NCBI GenBank assembly: GCA_030148485.1
Contig: JASBTJ010000042.1
Coordinates: forward strand, 1 to 64,000
DNA from: Gammaproteobacteria bacterium
Lineage (GTDB): Bacteria; Pseudomonadota; Gammaproteobacteria; Chromatiales; Chromatiaceae
Length of the DNA: 64,000 nt
Direction: 5' to 3'
Below, piece by piece: positions 1 to 7,390 of this stretch; position 1 is the first letter of the stretch, and each line of letters opens with the position of its first letter. The notes under the pieces were generated by a model. The model saw only the letters and a program-made list of their open reading frames with translations, ran no database searches and was not told where the DNA came from. The position numbers and the translations under genes are program-made.

Positions 1-70
1 CCTGGTCCACTACCAGCTGCGCTGCCTCGAGTCGAAACTCCGGGCTGTAGTTCCTGCCTCTCTTGCTCAT
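1..70 (-). CDS. IS3-family transposase OrfA, N-terminal fragment (runs off window)
   Basis: The reverse strand from an ATG at 70-68 reads MSKRGRNYSPEFRLEAAQ and continues past the window edge. This is the typical start of an IS3/IS911-type OrfA, whose N-terminal helix-turn-helix binds the element's terminal repeats. A purine-rich ribosome site (AGGTGACA) lies just upstream. Only about 23 codons are present, so the subgroup and the intactness of the element cannot be judged. Family assignment is from sequence recognition. Confidence 0.75.
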   Translation of the reverse strand, partial: MSKRGRNYSPEFRLEAAQLVVDQ

Positions 71-112
71 CTTGTCACCTGTTCCATTCTGGGGGATGGT
101 ATCACCCAGATT
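1..112 (-). mobile_element. End of an IS3-family insertion sequence
   Basis: The first 70 bases encode the OrfA start. The next ~40 bases are a short leader that ends, read on the minus strand, in TGGGTGATACCATCCCCC, which is a plausible terminal inverted repeat beginning with TG. The inner boundary near 110-112 is an estimate because the other end and the target duplication are outside the window. The element abuts the gene that begins at 116 and may have removed its original start. Confidence 0.5.
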
Positions 113-115
113 CAG

Positions 116-550
116 GTGGCCAATCTGACTGTGCCACTACACGACGCGCATCTGAGGCTCGGCAACGCCTACCCCAACGCGATTCGAGACCTCGATCTGT
201 CATCCCTCAAACAGCAGTACCTGGCACCAGTCGACGTGCCGCGCGCACCCAGCGATTGGGGCACTGCAGAAATCGCCTATAGGCGGTTTCTGACCCTGAT
301 CTATTTCTACCCCAACAAGGCCCTGAGCCCGCCGCCAGAAGCAGAGTTGGTCTGGCGCGCCCACATCCTGGACACCCGCGCTTACCGCCGCGACTGCGAA
401 ACCCTGTTCGGACGATTTGTCGACTACCCCGCGGTCGAGGGCGATTCCGCGGCAGACCTGGCGGACAACGCGGCCTGCGCTCGGGAAGCGTTCGAATCCT
501 TGTACGAGAAGCACTTCGGATCAGCCTCCGGGATCCGCGCTAAGCCATGA
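116..550 (+). CDS. Glycine-rich-domain-containing-protein-like (GRDP/DUF1399-type) protein
   Basis: A 144-residue soluble protein with a GTG start. Residues ~55-105 contain the pattern FLTLIYFYPNKALSP, then VWRAHILDTRAYRRDCETLF and GRFVDYP. This matches the W-x-A-H-I-L-D-T...Y..DC..LFGRF..H/YP signature of the plant GRDP-like family (PF07173), which also occurs in bacteria. The family has no settled biochemical role. The gene starts only a few bases after the IS3 end, so the N-terminus may be truncated or re-started. No partner gene is obvious. Confidence 0.6.
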   Translation: MANLTVPLHDAHLRLGNAYPNAIRDLDLSSLKQQYLAPVDVPRAPSDWGTAEIAYRRFLTLIYFYPNKALSPPPEAELVWRAHILDTRAYRRDCETLFGRFVDYPAVEGDSAADLADNAACAREAFESLYEKHFGSASGIRAKP

Positions 551-687
551 GCGACCTGGAAGGCCGTCCCGCCACTCAGTGAGGCTGAAAAATTCACATT
601 TTTCCGCCAACCGCCCGGCTTACAGACGAACACGCACTTGGCAAATTCCCCCTGCCCACTTTCGGGCCACGTACTAGGAGATCGAAC

Positions 688-846
688 ATGGCTAAGAACA
701 CTGGAAAAGCCCCTGCCAGCAAAAGCACCAACGGTAAATCCCGCCCGCCTTCCACACACCCTGACCAGGGCGGTAACTGGCCTAGCACGACAGGTCGGGT
801 GTCCGGCAAAGGACGGGGCAACGCCAAGCCCGGCAGTGGTCAGTAA
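688..846 (+). CDS. Small disordered Gly/Ser/Lys-rich protein
   Basis: A 52-residue ORF opening MAKNTGKAPASKSTNGK and closing with GKGRGNAKPGSGQ. It has a good ribosome site (CTAGGAG, 6-9 bases before the ATG). It contains no hydrophobic core, so it is probably disordered and basic. Similar short proteins with a GGRGNA-type tail occur just upstream of HicA/YcfA-like proteins in other proteobacteria, which is the arrangement here. Function is unknown. It may be the labile partner of the next gene or a nucleic-acid-binding peptide. Confidence 0.55.
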   Translation: MAKNTGKAPASKSTNGKSRPPSTHPDQGGNWPSTTGRVSGKGRGNAKPGSGQ

Positions 847-867
847 CCCCTAATAAGAAGGAGACCT

Positions 868-895
868 GGTGCAGGTGGCCCAAGCCGCCTGCACC
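868..895 (+). promoter_or_regulatory. Stem-loop in the leader of the HicA-like gene
   Basis: GGTGCAGG (868-875) pairs perfectly with CCTGCACC (888-895) around a 12-base loop that can pair a little further. There is no U-run, so it is not a normal terminator. A strong Shine-Dalgarno (AAGGAG, about 858-863) lies immediately before it and would serve a GTG at 869 that opens a 19-codon ORF ending at 928. That ORF runs across the start at 906, whose own ribosome site is poor. This suggests translational coupling or control. Confidence 0.4.
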
Positions 896-905
896 AACAC
901 CAACC

Positions 906-1124
906 ATGCGAAAATATTGCTCAGATAAAGACATCGACAAGCGCGTTCGCCAACTGCTACGCAGGGGCTGCCGATTCAAACGCGGCAGTAAGCATCATGC
1001 CGTGGTTTTCGCGTCGGGCGCCGTGATCCGAATCAGCAGCTCGCCGAGCGACCACCGGGCATTTAAAAACTTTGAAAGCGATGTACGCCGACGAATCAAG
1101 AAGGAACAAGCGCGTGCCAACTAA
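906..1124 (+). CDS. HicA/YcfA-like small RNA-binding-fold protein
   Basis: A 72-residue basic protein. The core GSKHHAVVFASGAVIRISSS followed by PSDHRAFKNFESDVRR resembles the dsRBD-like HicA/YcfA fold, in which a conserved His (here in KHH) is catalytic in HicA mRNA interferases. The usual HicB antitoxin is absent; the neighbours are the 52-residue protein upstream and an ankyrin protein downstream. The stop codon overlaps the start of the ankyrin gene, so the two are translationally coupled. Whether it is a toxin is inference. Confidence 0.55.
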   Translation: MRKYCSDKDIDKRVRQLLRRGCRFKRGSKHHAVVFASGAVIRISSSPSDHRAFKNFESDVRRRIKKEQARAN

Positions 1125-3381
1125 ACCACTGCCCCCCTACCCCACGCCCGCCGAAGTCATCCGTACGCTTGCACAGGCTATTGCATCTAAAAGCGCCACT
1201 AAACGCCTGGAAGATGCCGTGCGGGCGCCAGAAACAGATATCAGGAAACTTGAGGGGCTAATCGACACAGCCATCGTTAACCCGGTCAATCGCTATATAG
1301 GGGCAAAAGCCGGTGGCACCCTACAGCGCAAGCTCAGACGCTGTCTTCGCCGCTACCTCGACACGATTGCCTCGGTTTCGCTTGAGGGCGTGCCGCGGAT
1401 CGAGGCCGTCGCGCTCCTCAACGGAACCTTATTTGTCGAGTACGTTAGCGACCTCCTCATCAATCTGCATGAGCACACCGAGGGGCCCTCTCTCGTCGCA
1501 CTACTCAAAGGTAAATCTGCCCTTGATACGGCCTTTGTTTGGCTGAAAGAAACCAAGGACGGCGCGTCGCACTTGGCACCGACCGATGCCGCATCCAAAA
1601 AGGCACAGGGCGACCTCATCTGGACGTGGCGAAACAATAAGTCTCTTCCAGATCTTCAGGCGATTCAGCGAATGATTCCACCATCGCGGTCCGCGCCCGA
1701 AGACGGGGCGCCATTCCGGACGTTGCTGCTGATCGCCCGGGGCATCGACTGGATCAAAAAGCAGCCCGGTGGCCGTGCCTTCCTGCAACTGATGGTCGAC
1801 CATATGCTCTTGGGATCTCCGGATGTCGCTGACCGCTTCCGGCAAGCGGCGGCAGCGAGCCAGAAGGAGCAGGTATCACGCTTTTCTCCAATGCTTCCTG
1901 CCATTGAAAAGATCCAACACGGGCTGATGCGCACGTCCAAGAAACCGACTCACGCACAGCAAATCACGCGTACAGCATTAGACGAAGCACATCTCGCGAG
2001 TAGGCAGATTGGTGCGTCCTTTGATAACCGCTTTTTCCTCGATTGGCACGAGGCACGATGGCACGTGTTGTCCAACGACAATGTGTCGGCGCTTAGACGC
2101 TACAAAGACGCGTTTGAGGGTTGCCTGTTCCAGGGTGGTGACAACCAGTGGGAGATCATCAAAGAAGCGATGTGCGTTGCAGCGGGTCAGGACAAACCCG
2201 ACATGGTTCTGCTGAAAAACCTCAAGAAGGCTGCGATCCTCCTCAGATATGAACTGCCCGTCGACGTCGACGGTGCCGAAGATCCGAGAAACAAGCACAG
2301 CGACTTCGTTGCACCCTGGGAGATCCCATACTGGCGAGACCAGTTCGACAAAGTCTTCCCGCCAGTCGGGCGCTTTGCCCAAAGCCATACGGAACGAGAC
2401 ACCCGGCACATCGGTCCGCTCTTTATCGCATCACAGCGTTTTGCGAAACCTGATCTAAAGCGCAGGAACAGGGTGATCAAGGTCGGAGACACCTGGCAAA
2501 AGCCCATCCCGCAACTGGTCTGGTTCGCTCAGCAGGGTGACGTGGGCGCCGTAAAAAAGTTATTAGATGCCGGCGCAGATGTCGACCAATTGTCCAAATC
2601 AGACGAATCTGCCCTGTTGATGGCTATTCAGTTGATGGCCCCTGACGTTAACGGGGCAAAACCGGAGGCCGGCGAGGCCATCTTCGATCTGTTACGCCTC
2701 CACCGGCATTCCGTCGTCACCCTCAATGCGCGCACTACGAAGAAGCGCCTTACGTCTCTGATTGAAGCGGTCAAGACCGGTCGCCCTGATATCGTTCGCG
2801 CATTGCTGGACATGGGAGCAGATCCGGACCTGCGTGGCGACACGGACCTGCAGACGCCGTTGAATACCTGCCTAAAACGCATCGCCTCGATTACTCGTCC
2901 AGAATCATTCTTCGCAGACATTGGGCAGCCGCCAACGTCTATCGAAGGACTCGACGGCGTCAGGCGTCATTCGAATGGCCTCCTTGGCCCCGGCCTAGGG
3001 GATATCGCGAAACAGTTGGGCGCTACGGATGAGCAGTGTGGCGCTTGTCTAGGCGTTGCACAGCGTCGTTTAAAACAGCAGATGCAGCGCCACTACTCGC
3101 CCAATCATCTTCGGGAGATCGCTTTGCTCTTGATTGACAGGGGCGCCGACCCCAACGCCACGCATCAGACACCTATCCATGGGTACACCCCATTGATGCT
3201 CGCGGCCGAAATGAACGAAGGGTCGCTTTTCGATGCAATGCTCAACGCCGGTGGGGATTGGAAGAAAACGTACGACGATCCCAAGAGCGGCAAACCGATT
3301 AACTGCGCACTAATCGCTCAGGGGTTTGGGTCGACCACCGTTCTGGCCCGTCTTCGAAAGGAGTTCTCACAAGTTTTCTAA
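1114..3381 (+). CDS. Ankyrin-repeat protein with unrecognised N-terminal domain
   Basis: About 755 residues from a GTG at 1114, which has an AAGGAAC ribosome site and overlaps the previous stop. TTG 1072 and ATG 1081 are possible earlier starts but lie inside the HicA-like gene. The N-terminal ~460 residues are helical and match nothing I recognise. The C-terminal third carries ankyrin repeats: VKKLLDAGADVDQ, VRALLDMGADPDL, LLIDRGADPNA and YTPLMLAAEMNEG. No signal peptide is seen. Ankyrin repeats imply protein binding. Pairing with a HicA-like gene in an island suggests a toxin/effector or defence role, which is inference. Confidence 0.7.
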   Translation: MPTKPLPPYPTPAEVIRTLAQAIASKSATKRLEDAVRAPETDIRKLEGLIDTAIVNPVNRYIGAKAGGTLQRKLRRCLRRYLDTIASVSLEGVPRIEAVALLNGTLFVEYVSDLLINLHEHTEGPSLVALLKGKSALDTAFVWLKETKDGASHLAPTDAASKKAQGDLIWTWRNNKSLPDLQAIQRMIPPSRSAPEDGAPFRTLLLIARGIDWIKKQPGGRAFLQLMVDHMLLGSPDVADRFRQAAAASQKEQVSRFSPMLPAIEKIQHGLMRTSKKPTHAQQITRTALDEAHLASRQIGASFDNRFFLDWHEARWHVLSNDNVSALRRYKDAFEGCLFQGGDNQWEIIKEAMCVAAGQDKPDMVLLKNLKKAAILLRYELPVDVDGAEDPRNKHSDFVAPWEIPYWRDQFDKVFPPVGRFAQSHTERDTRHIGPLFIASQRFAKPDLKRRNRVIKVGDTWQKPIPQLVWFAQQGDVGAVKKLLDAGADVDQLSKSDESALLMAIQLMAPDVNGAKPEAGEAIFDLLRLHRHSVVTLNARTTKKRLTSLIEAVKTGRPDIVRALLDMGADPDLRGDTDLQTPLNTCLKRIASITRPESFFADIGQPPTSIEGLDGVRRHSNGLLGPGLGDIAKQLGATDEQCGACLGVAQRRLKQQMQRHYSPNHLREIALLLIDRGADPNATHQTPIHGYTPLMLAAEMNEGSLFDAMLNAGGDWKKTYDDPKSGKPINCALIAQGFGSTTVLARLRKEFSQVF

Positions 3382-3714
3382 CCCCGCTGTTCGCGCGGAC
3401 ACGCAGGGTGCACGGCTGCTTTCTAGATAGGGCGACCCACCAAGTCTGCAAGTGCTGGCGTTAGCCGGAGGGCTCAATGCACGGCTGCGCCCCTTCTCCT
3501 CGCGGCTGCAATTAAGGTTCTACCCCGTCAAGTGAGCCGACTCTATGCCCAACCGCGTGGTCGTTGCGCGAGCGCTTCCCTCCCACTACGTCCCGCGAGC
3601 ACCGAAAAGTCGCGCCCCTGATAGCCTGCCGCGCCCCACTTCAATGGGTTTCGCCTCGCTGCAGAGCGTGATACCCAGCATAGTGCTGCTACCGCAGCTA
3701 TCGTCAGGTAATGC
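3382..3714. other. Gene-free spacer with short repeats
   Basis: No convincing coding sequence was seen in these 333 bases. TGCACGGCTGC occurs twice (3409-3419 and 3478-3488). The 12-mer ATGCCCAACCGC (3545-3556) recurs at 5024-5035 on the far side of the next gene. A weak inverted pair, TCTAAC near 3378 and GTTAGC near 3464, has the spacing of an integron attC-like site but deviates from the consensus. The spacer lies between convergent genes. Confidence 0.4.
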
Positions 3715-5004
3715 TTAATCAGAAAAAATCTCCGCAGTTTCTCGAACTTGTTGTACATAGTCATTCCACGCCGTGAAGTTTGTCTCTTCAACGTCCATTT
3801 CAATGTATTTATCACGCACCATTTCTATTATCTTGCGAAGACATTCTTTCATGGTTGAATTTGCATTCAATATGGCTTCCCATGCAGCCTCTTGAAGTTC
3901 GCTAAATGGTGCATCTCCAGGGTTGCTGAAGATATATGCGCTTCCGCTATGATTAGCATGATAGTACTGACCGAACGCCACGCTTTTTTCCCATGCAGAG
4001 TGAAATTCCCTCAATAGGCCCTCCAACTCTTTGTCATATAAATTGAACAAACTCCCCGTAACTGCCGAATTGAATCCCTCCCAGAAGTAGAGGACGCTAT
4101 CACTTATCATATACGGAGAGTCCACGACGTGCTGATCTATGGTTGGGATATGGATGGTAGACAAAACTCTCCTTAGCACCTCGACATCTCTGTTTCGTTT
4201 TATATACACGCCTTCGTTCTCAGAGTTACCGTCATCCAAGGAACCGCTCTGCCGCACAGGAGCAAACTTCTCACACAGATGTATTGCAGCGCCAATCTTT
4301 TGGAGTTCCTTCATCATCAGCGCTGCACCAGCGCTAACCAAAAGGCACATCAAAAGGTAGATTTCGGCAGCATGATCTCCTGAAGAGGTTATTCCCGGGG
4401 ATTTATACTCCATTGCCGCTAAAAGAAAACTAGTTATCGCCAGTAGAGGAAAGGCAAGCCACAGCACAAAACCAAAGTAATACCTGAGCTTAAAGAATCT
4501 CCCCTTTAGAGAAAACCAGTTGTCATTGCATTCTATGTTCATGTGACAGAATTGAAACAGAGACAGCGCACCAGCCTGGTTAGTTGGGTGGGAAAGAACC
4601 CGCCTTAAAGCAATAACATCGGGATTTATTATCCCATAATATTTAGCAAAACCCTGCTGCAGCCTTGCATCTCCAATGGACTGGTAATTTTCCAGCAAAT
4701 CCAACCTTTTCTTTGAATTATTACTTTTGCGACTGATTAAATATTTGGAAAAACTAATCAGCAGCCCGAGGAAAAGCAAAAACAACCCCAAACTCTCTTG
4801 CCAACCAAAACTACTCCCGGGAGATTCTACCGCCCTATCAAGGAGATAGGTTTCAATCGTAAAGACGACAACATCCAATAATCCAAAGCTGAGAAATCCT
4901 AGTCCTGCTGTTACCAGGCGACTAACGAGACTTCCGAACAGAAAGTTCAGAAAGCGATCTAGTAGCTTATCAATATCGATGGTCCCCACCAATTTCACTC
5001 CCAA
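3715..5004 (-). CDS. AT-rich orphan multi-pass membrane protein
   Basis: 429 residues from a TTG start with an excellent ribosome site (GGAGGTGATAG). Hydrophobic segments lie at ~20-52, ~69-90, ~171-195 and ~208-230. A mostly soluble C-terminal half (about 240-429) is rich in acidic and aromatic residues. I do not recognise the family. Base composition is far more AT-rich than all neighbours and codon choice differs, which points to recent transfer. It stands alone, flanked by a 12-bp direct repeat. A membrane-anchored phage-defence effector is possible but is inference only. Confidence 0.7.
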   Translation of the reverse strand: MGVKLVGTIDIDKLLDRFLNFLFGSLVSRLVTAGLGFLSFGLLDVVVFTIETYLLDRAVESPGSSFGWQESLGLFLLFLGLLISFSKYLISRKSNNSKKRLDLLENYQSIGDARLQQGFAKYYGIINPDVIALRRVLSHPTNQAGALSLFQFCHMNIECNDNWFSLKGRFFKLRYYFGFVLWLAFPLLAITSFLLAAMEYKSPGITSSGDHAAEIYLLMCLLVSAGAALMMKELQKIGAAIHLCEKFAPVRQSGSLDDGNSENEGVYIKRNRDVEVLRRVLSTIHIPTIDQHVVDSPYMISDSVLYFWEGFNSAVTGSLFNLYDKELEGLLREFHSAWEKSVAFGQYYHANHSGSAYIFSNPGDAPFSELQEAAWEAILNANSTMKECLRKIIEMVRDKYIEMDVEETNFTAWNDYVQQVRETAEIFSD

Positions 5005-5157
5005 CTATCACCTCCGCGAAAAAATGCCCAACCGCAGATATATTTTATTCTGATAGGTTGTACTGCTGGCATCCTGTCCCCGCCTATCGCTTGCCCTTAT
5101 GTCGAGATGCGGACGCCGCCATAAGCCGACAATGACCGATTGTGGCTAGCTGCGCTC

Positions 5158-5310
5158 CTAGGCATCCCCCAGCCACTCATCACCAAGCTCCATTATCTCA
5201 TCTGGCGGATCCACAGCCAGATTCGTCTGAGAGGCCCAGATCACCAACTTATAAATCTCCGGCGCCAGCGCCCCGCTTCCGCCAAGGCGGCGTTGCGCTA
5301 CGAGTACGCC
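5158..5310 (-). pseudogene. Possible C-terminal remnant of a lost gene
   Basis: One minus-strand frame reads about 50 residues with natural-looking composition, including LAPEIYKLVIWASQTNLAVD and a tail MELGDEWLGDA, before a stop at 5158. It lacks a credible start and overlaps the end of the antitoxin gene in another frame. It could be the tail of a decayed toxin or of a second antitoxin. The surrounding bases 5005-5157 hold nothing recognisable. Confidence 0.25.
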
Positions 5311-5729
5311 CCGGCATCGATGCGCCGCAGCAGCCGCTCGACCCGCCCGTACCCTTGGTCGGTGGCCAGGAGATCGACAGGGACCTCGCCACCGAGGGCG
5401 CGGCTTGGCCGGCGCAACCAGGCCACCCCTCGCCCGTAGTCTTCAAAGACATCCGCGGCTAGCGCACTGATCGTAAGGTGTCGGTCCACCTGCGCGAGGA
5501 CGGCGTCGACCAGCGGATCCTGGCTGGCATAGGGTCGTAGCGCCAAGGCCATCTGGGTGAGCTCCGCATGCGCGACGTCCGACGCGGGCAAAGGACAGAC
5601 AACGGCGCCCGCCGGCGCATCTGGATCGACGAGCCCGAACAGGCGAAGCACCCCCGGCCAATCCGGATCCTCGCCCCGGCGCGCACGCTCGGCGGCCTCC
5701 TCGACAACGGTTTCGATCGTCATTCGCAT
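5298..5729 (-). CDS. MbcA/ParS-like (DUF2384) antitoxin, apparently orphan
   Basis: 143 residues from ATG 5729, chosen because GAGGTGGGAC precedes it; a longer upstream reading to 5942 lacks a ribosome site. The C-terminal ~45 residues (GVAWLRRPSRALGG, VDLLATDQGYGRVERLL, RIDAGAYS) match the C-terminal toxin-binding domain of Xre/MbcA/ParS antitoxins, where the Tyr/Arg-rich tail plugs the active site of a RES-domain NAD-degrading toxin. No RES toxin is present nearby, so the antitoxin is either a remnant or acts in trans. Confidence 0.65.
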   Translation of the reverse strand: MRMTIETVVEEAAERARRGEDPDWPGVLRLFGLVDPDAPAGAVVCPLPASDVAHAELTQMALALRPYASQDPLVDAVLAQVDRHLTISALAADVFEDYGRGVAWLRRPSRALGGEVPVDLLATDQGYGRVERLLRRIDAGAYS

Positions 5730-6031
5730 CGTCCCACCTCTCCCGCTCGCGGCCGCGTGCCAGGCACCCGGCCAGATCCGTGGCCACCCCACAAAGATAC
5801 CCCATCGGCGTGACCGATCGTGTGTCGCCGAGGCCAGCTCGATCAGCGCGCCATTCCTTATATAAAGATGCGTATCACGCGTCGAAAGCCGTTCAAGAAT
5901 CGTCGTGCGACGCGCGATTTCAAACACAAACGAAATAGGCAAAAAAATGTAGCCGGAAAGGGCCTGTTCCGGTTTTGGAATGAGTTGCGCTGTTCAACGA
6001 TGAAGGCTCTTAAACACAAAGGAGCTTTCAG
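5730..6031. other. Divergent intergenic region with short palindromes
   Basis: The region lies between the minus-strand antitoxin and the plus-strand secreted-protein gene. A small palindrome, CGTCGTGCGACG (5901-5912), could be an operator. A hairpin, CCGGAA/TTCCGG (5953-5972), is followed by TTTT and could be a weak plus-strand terminator or leader structure. A TATATAAAG stretch near 5858 is a possible -10 region. No gene was seen. Confidence 0.35.
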
Positions 6032-6325
6032 ATGCATAAGTTGATTTCCACCCTGACCCTCTGCGCCGCCCTCGGCGTGACCCATGCCACCGCGGCCGAA
6101 GGCCGTACAAGCTGGGAGCACGACATCGTGTTCAACCCGTCCGAGTCGGTTCTCGCGGCCGAGCGCAAGGGAAAGGTCTGGGTCCTATCCGGGATGTGGG
6201 ACTTCGAGGTGCGCCAGGCCATGCGTGAGCAGTTTAGCCGTCTCGAGCATTTCCTGTTCGTCAACACCAAGCACGTAGCCCCTCCGGGCTCCGGGAGCGA
6301 GATGTGGAAGGACGATGACTGCTAA
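6032..6325 (+). CDS. Small secreted protein of unknown function
   Basis: 97 residues with a clear AAGGAG ribosome site. The N-terminus MHKLISTLTLCAALGVTHAT is a classic Sec signal peptide with probable cleavage around residue 20-22 (ATA-AE). The mature part is about 75 residues, Trp- and Glu-rich, and ends in WKDDDC with a single Cys. I recognise no family. It is first of three plus-strand genes with overlapping or adjacent ends, which suggests an operon whose products act at or outside the inner membrane. Confidence 0.6.
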   Translation: MHKLISTLTLCAALGVTHATAAEGRTSWEHDIVFNPSESVLAAERKGKVWVLSGMWDFEVRQAMREQFSRLEHFLFVNTKHVAPPGSGSEMWKDDDC

Positions 6326-6338
6326 GGAGATGCCAACG

Positions 6339-6761
6339 ATGACAAAACCACTGTCGCACAAACCCACCGTTACCCGGATCCAGGATCTCCTGCCCGCGAT
6401 CCAACCGGGCGCCCACTGGCCCCACCTGACTGTCGCCGGCTTGCTGCGCAGCGCAGGGTCTACCGTACCTGCCGCAGACCCAGTCACTGGGGTCGCGTTC
6501 GCGGTTGCCCTACGACGGGGCTCCGGCGAGTTAGCCATGTCCGTCAGTTACCTCGGGACCTGGCACAAAGGGCCGACCCGGCATGCCCTCGACTACAACG
6601 ACCTTGAGGACTATCTGCATTGCCGTGCGGACGCCCTACCGGTCGGCGGCCGGATCCTGACGACCGTCGCTTTTAATGACGAGGGATACTTCTGGAGCCT
6701 CGACCGGACCCCGGTGGACCAGCGATGCGTCGAGATGATCCGCGCGTTGAAGGAGTTCTGA
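6339..6761 (+). CDS. Hypothetical soluble protein
   Basis: About 140 residues. ATG 6339 is preferred because AAGGAG lies 9 bases upstream; ATG 6315 in the same frame overlaps the previous gene's stop and is the alternative (148 residues). The protein is soluble with no signal peptide or motif I can assign. It contains WPHLTVAGLLRSAG and a C-terminal CVEMIRALKEF. It lies between a secreted and a membrane protein, with one base separating it from the latter. Confidence 0.55.
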   Translation: MTKPLSHKPTVTRIQDLLPAIQPGAHWPHLTVAGLLRSAGSTVPAADPVTGVAFAVALRRGSGELAMSVSYLGTWHKGPTRHALDYNDLEDYLHCRADALPVGGRILTTVAFNDEGYFWSLDRTPVDQRCVEMIRALKEF

Positions 6762-6762
6762 C

Positions 6763-7164
6763 ATGGGAGACGTCGTACCCTTTCGAAGGCCTCGCCACTC
6801 AGCGCCTTCGCTGGCCCCGTCGGCCCGGGGCCGATGGCTGGCCTGCGTGGGGTTGTTGGCCTTCAGCGCTACGGCCTTGACCTTACTGGACGAGGCCTTC
6901 GCCGTGGCACAGTGGCTCGGGATGACGGAGCAGACGCCCGTCTACCGATACGTGCTGGTGCATGCCGGCTTGGTCGGGTGTGCCGCGTCGTGGCTCATGA
7001 TCCCGGCGATCTTAGTCAACTCGTCGCGCGAGTGGCTGGCGACGGTGGCCTTGCTCCTGATTGTGGGCGTAGCAACTGGGGACTACCAACAGACTCTTCG
7101 CGATCCCTGTGGTGCAATCGAGTTCCGGCCGTCGTTGTGTCGACCGCCTTCGATACTCGCATAA
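6763..7164 (+). CDS. Small membrane protein of unknown function
   Basis: 133 residues starting one base after the previous stop. A basic N-terminus (MGDVVPFRRPRH) is followed by three likely membrane segments at about 26-46, 62-85 and 90-107, then a short Cys-containing tail. I recognise no family. It completes the three-gene unit at 6032-7164. The 226 bases after it, up to the convergent Wadjet jetD gene, show no gene or strong terminator. Confidence 0.5.
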   Translation: MGDVVPFRRPRHSAPSLAPSARGRWLACVGLLAFSATALTLLDEAFAVAQWLGMTEQTPVYRYVLVHAGLVGCAASWLMIPAILVNSSREWLATVALLLIVGVATGDYQQTLRDPCGAIEFRPSLCRPPSILA

Positions 7165-7390
7165 ACGGGGTCATGTGCAGCGTCGTCATCACCCAGCCTG
7201 TGTCCGACGTGGTTGTGACCACCTACGCCGGAGTTAACAGAGGACGCCACGTAGCCAAAGAATCTTAGGGGACTACACGCTCACCCTGATTACAGGCGAG
7301 TACTCATGTTAAGCCACAGTCTCCGGCCATTCATCACGCTACGTCGGGCTGGCGCAATTGGGCGCCGCGATAACTCCCGTGCTAAACGGT

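Noticed and set aside
3378-3470. Integron attC-like inverted pair after the ankyrin gene
   Set aside because: The cores read TTCTAAC and GTTAGCC, each off the RYYYAAC/GTTRRRY consensus, and no integron integrase or cassette series is nearby.
5140-5462. Overlapping plus-strand ORFs opposite the antitoxin
   Set aside because: Pro/Arg-rich composition and no ribosome site. They are antisense shadows.
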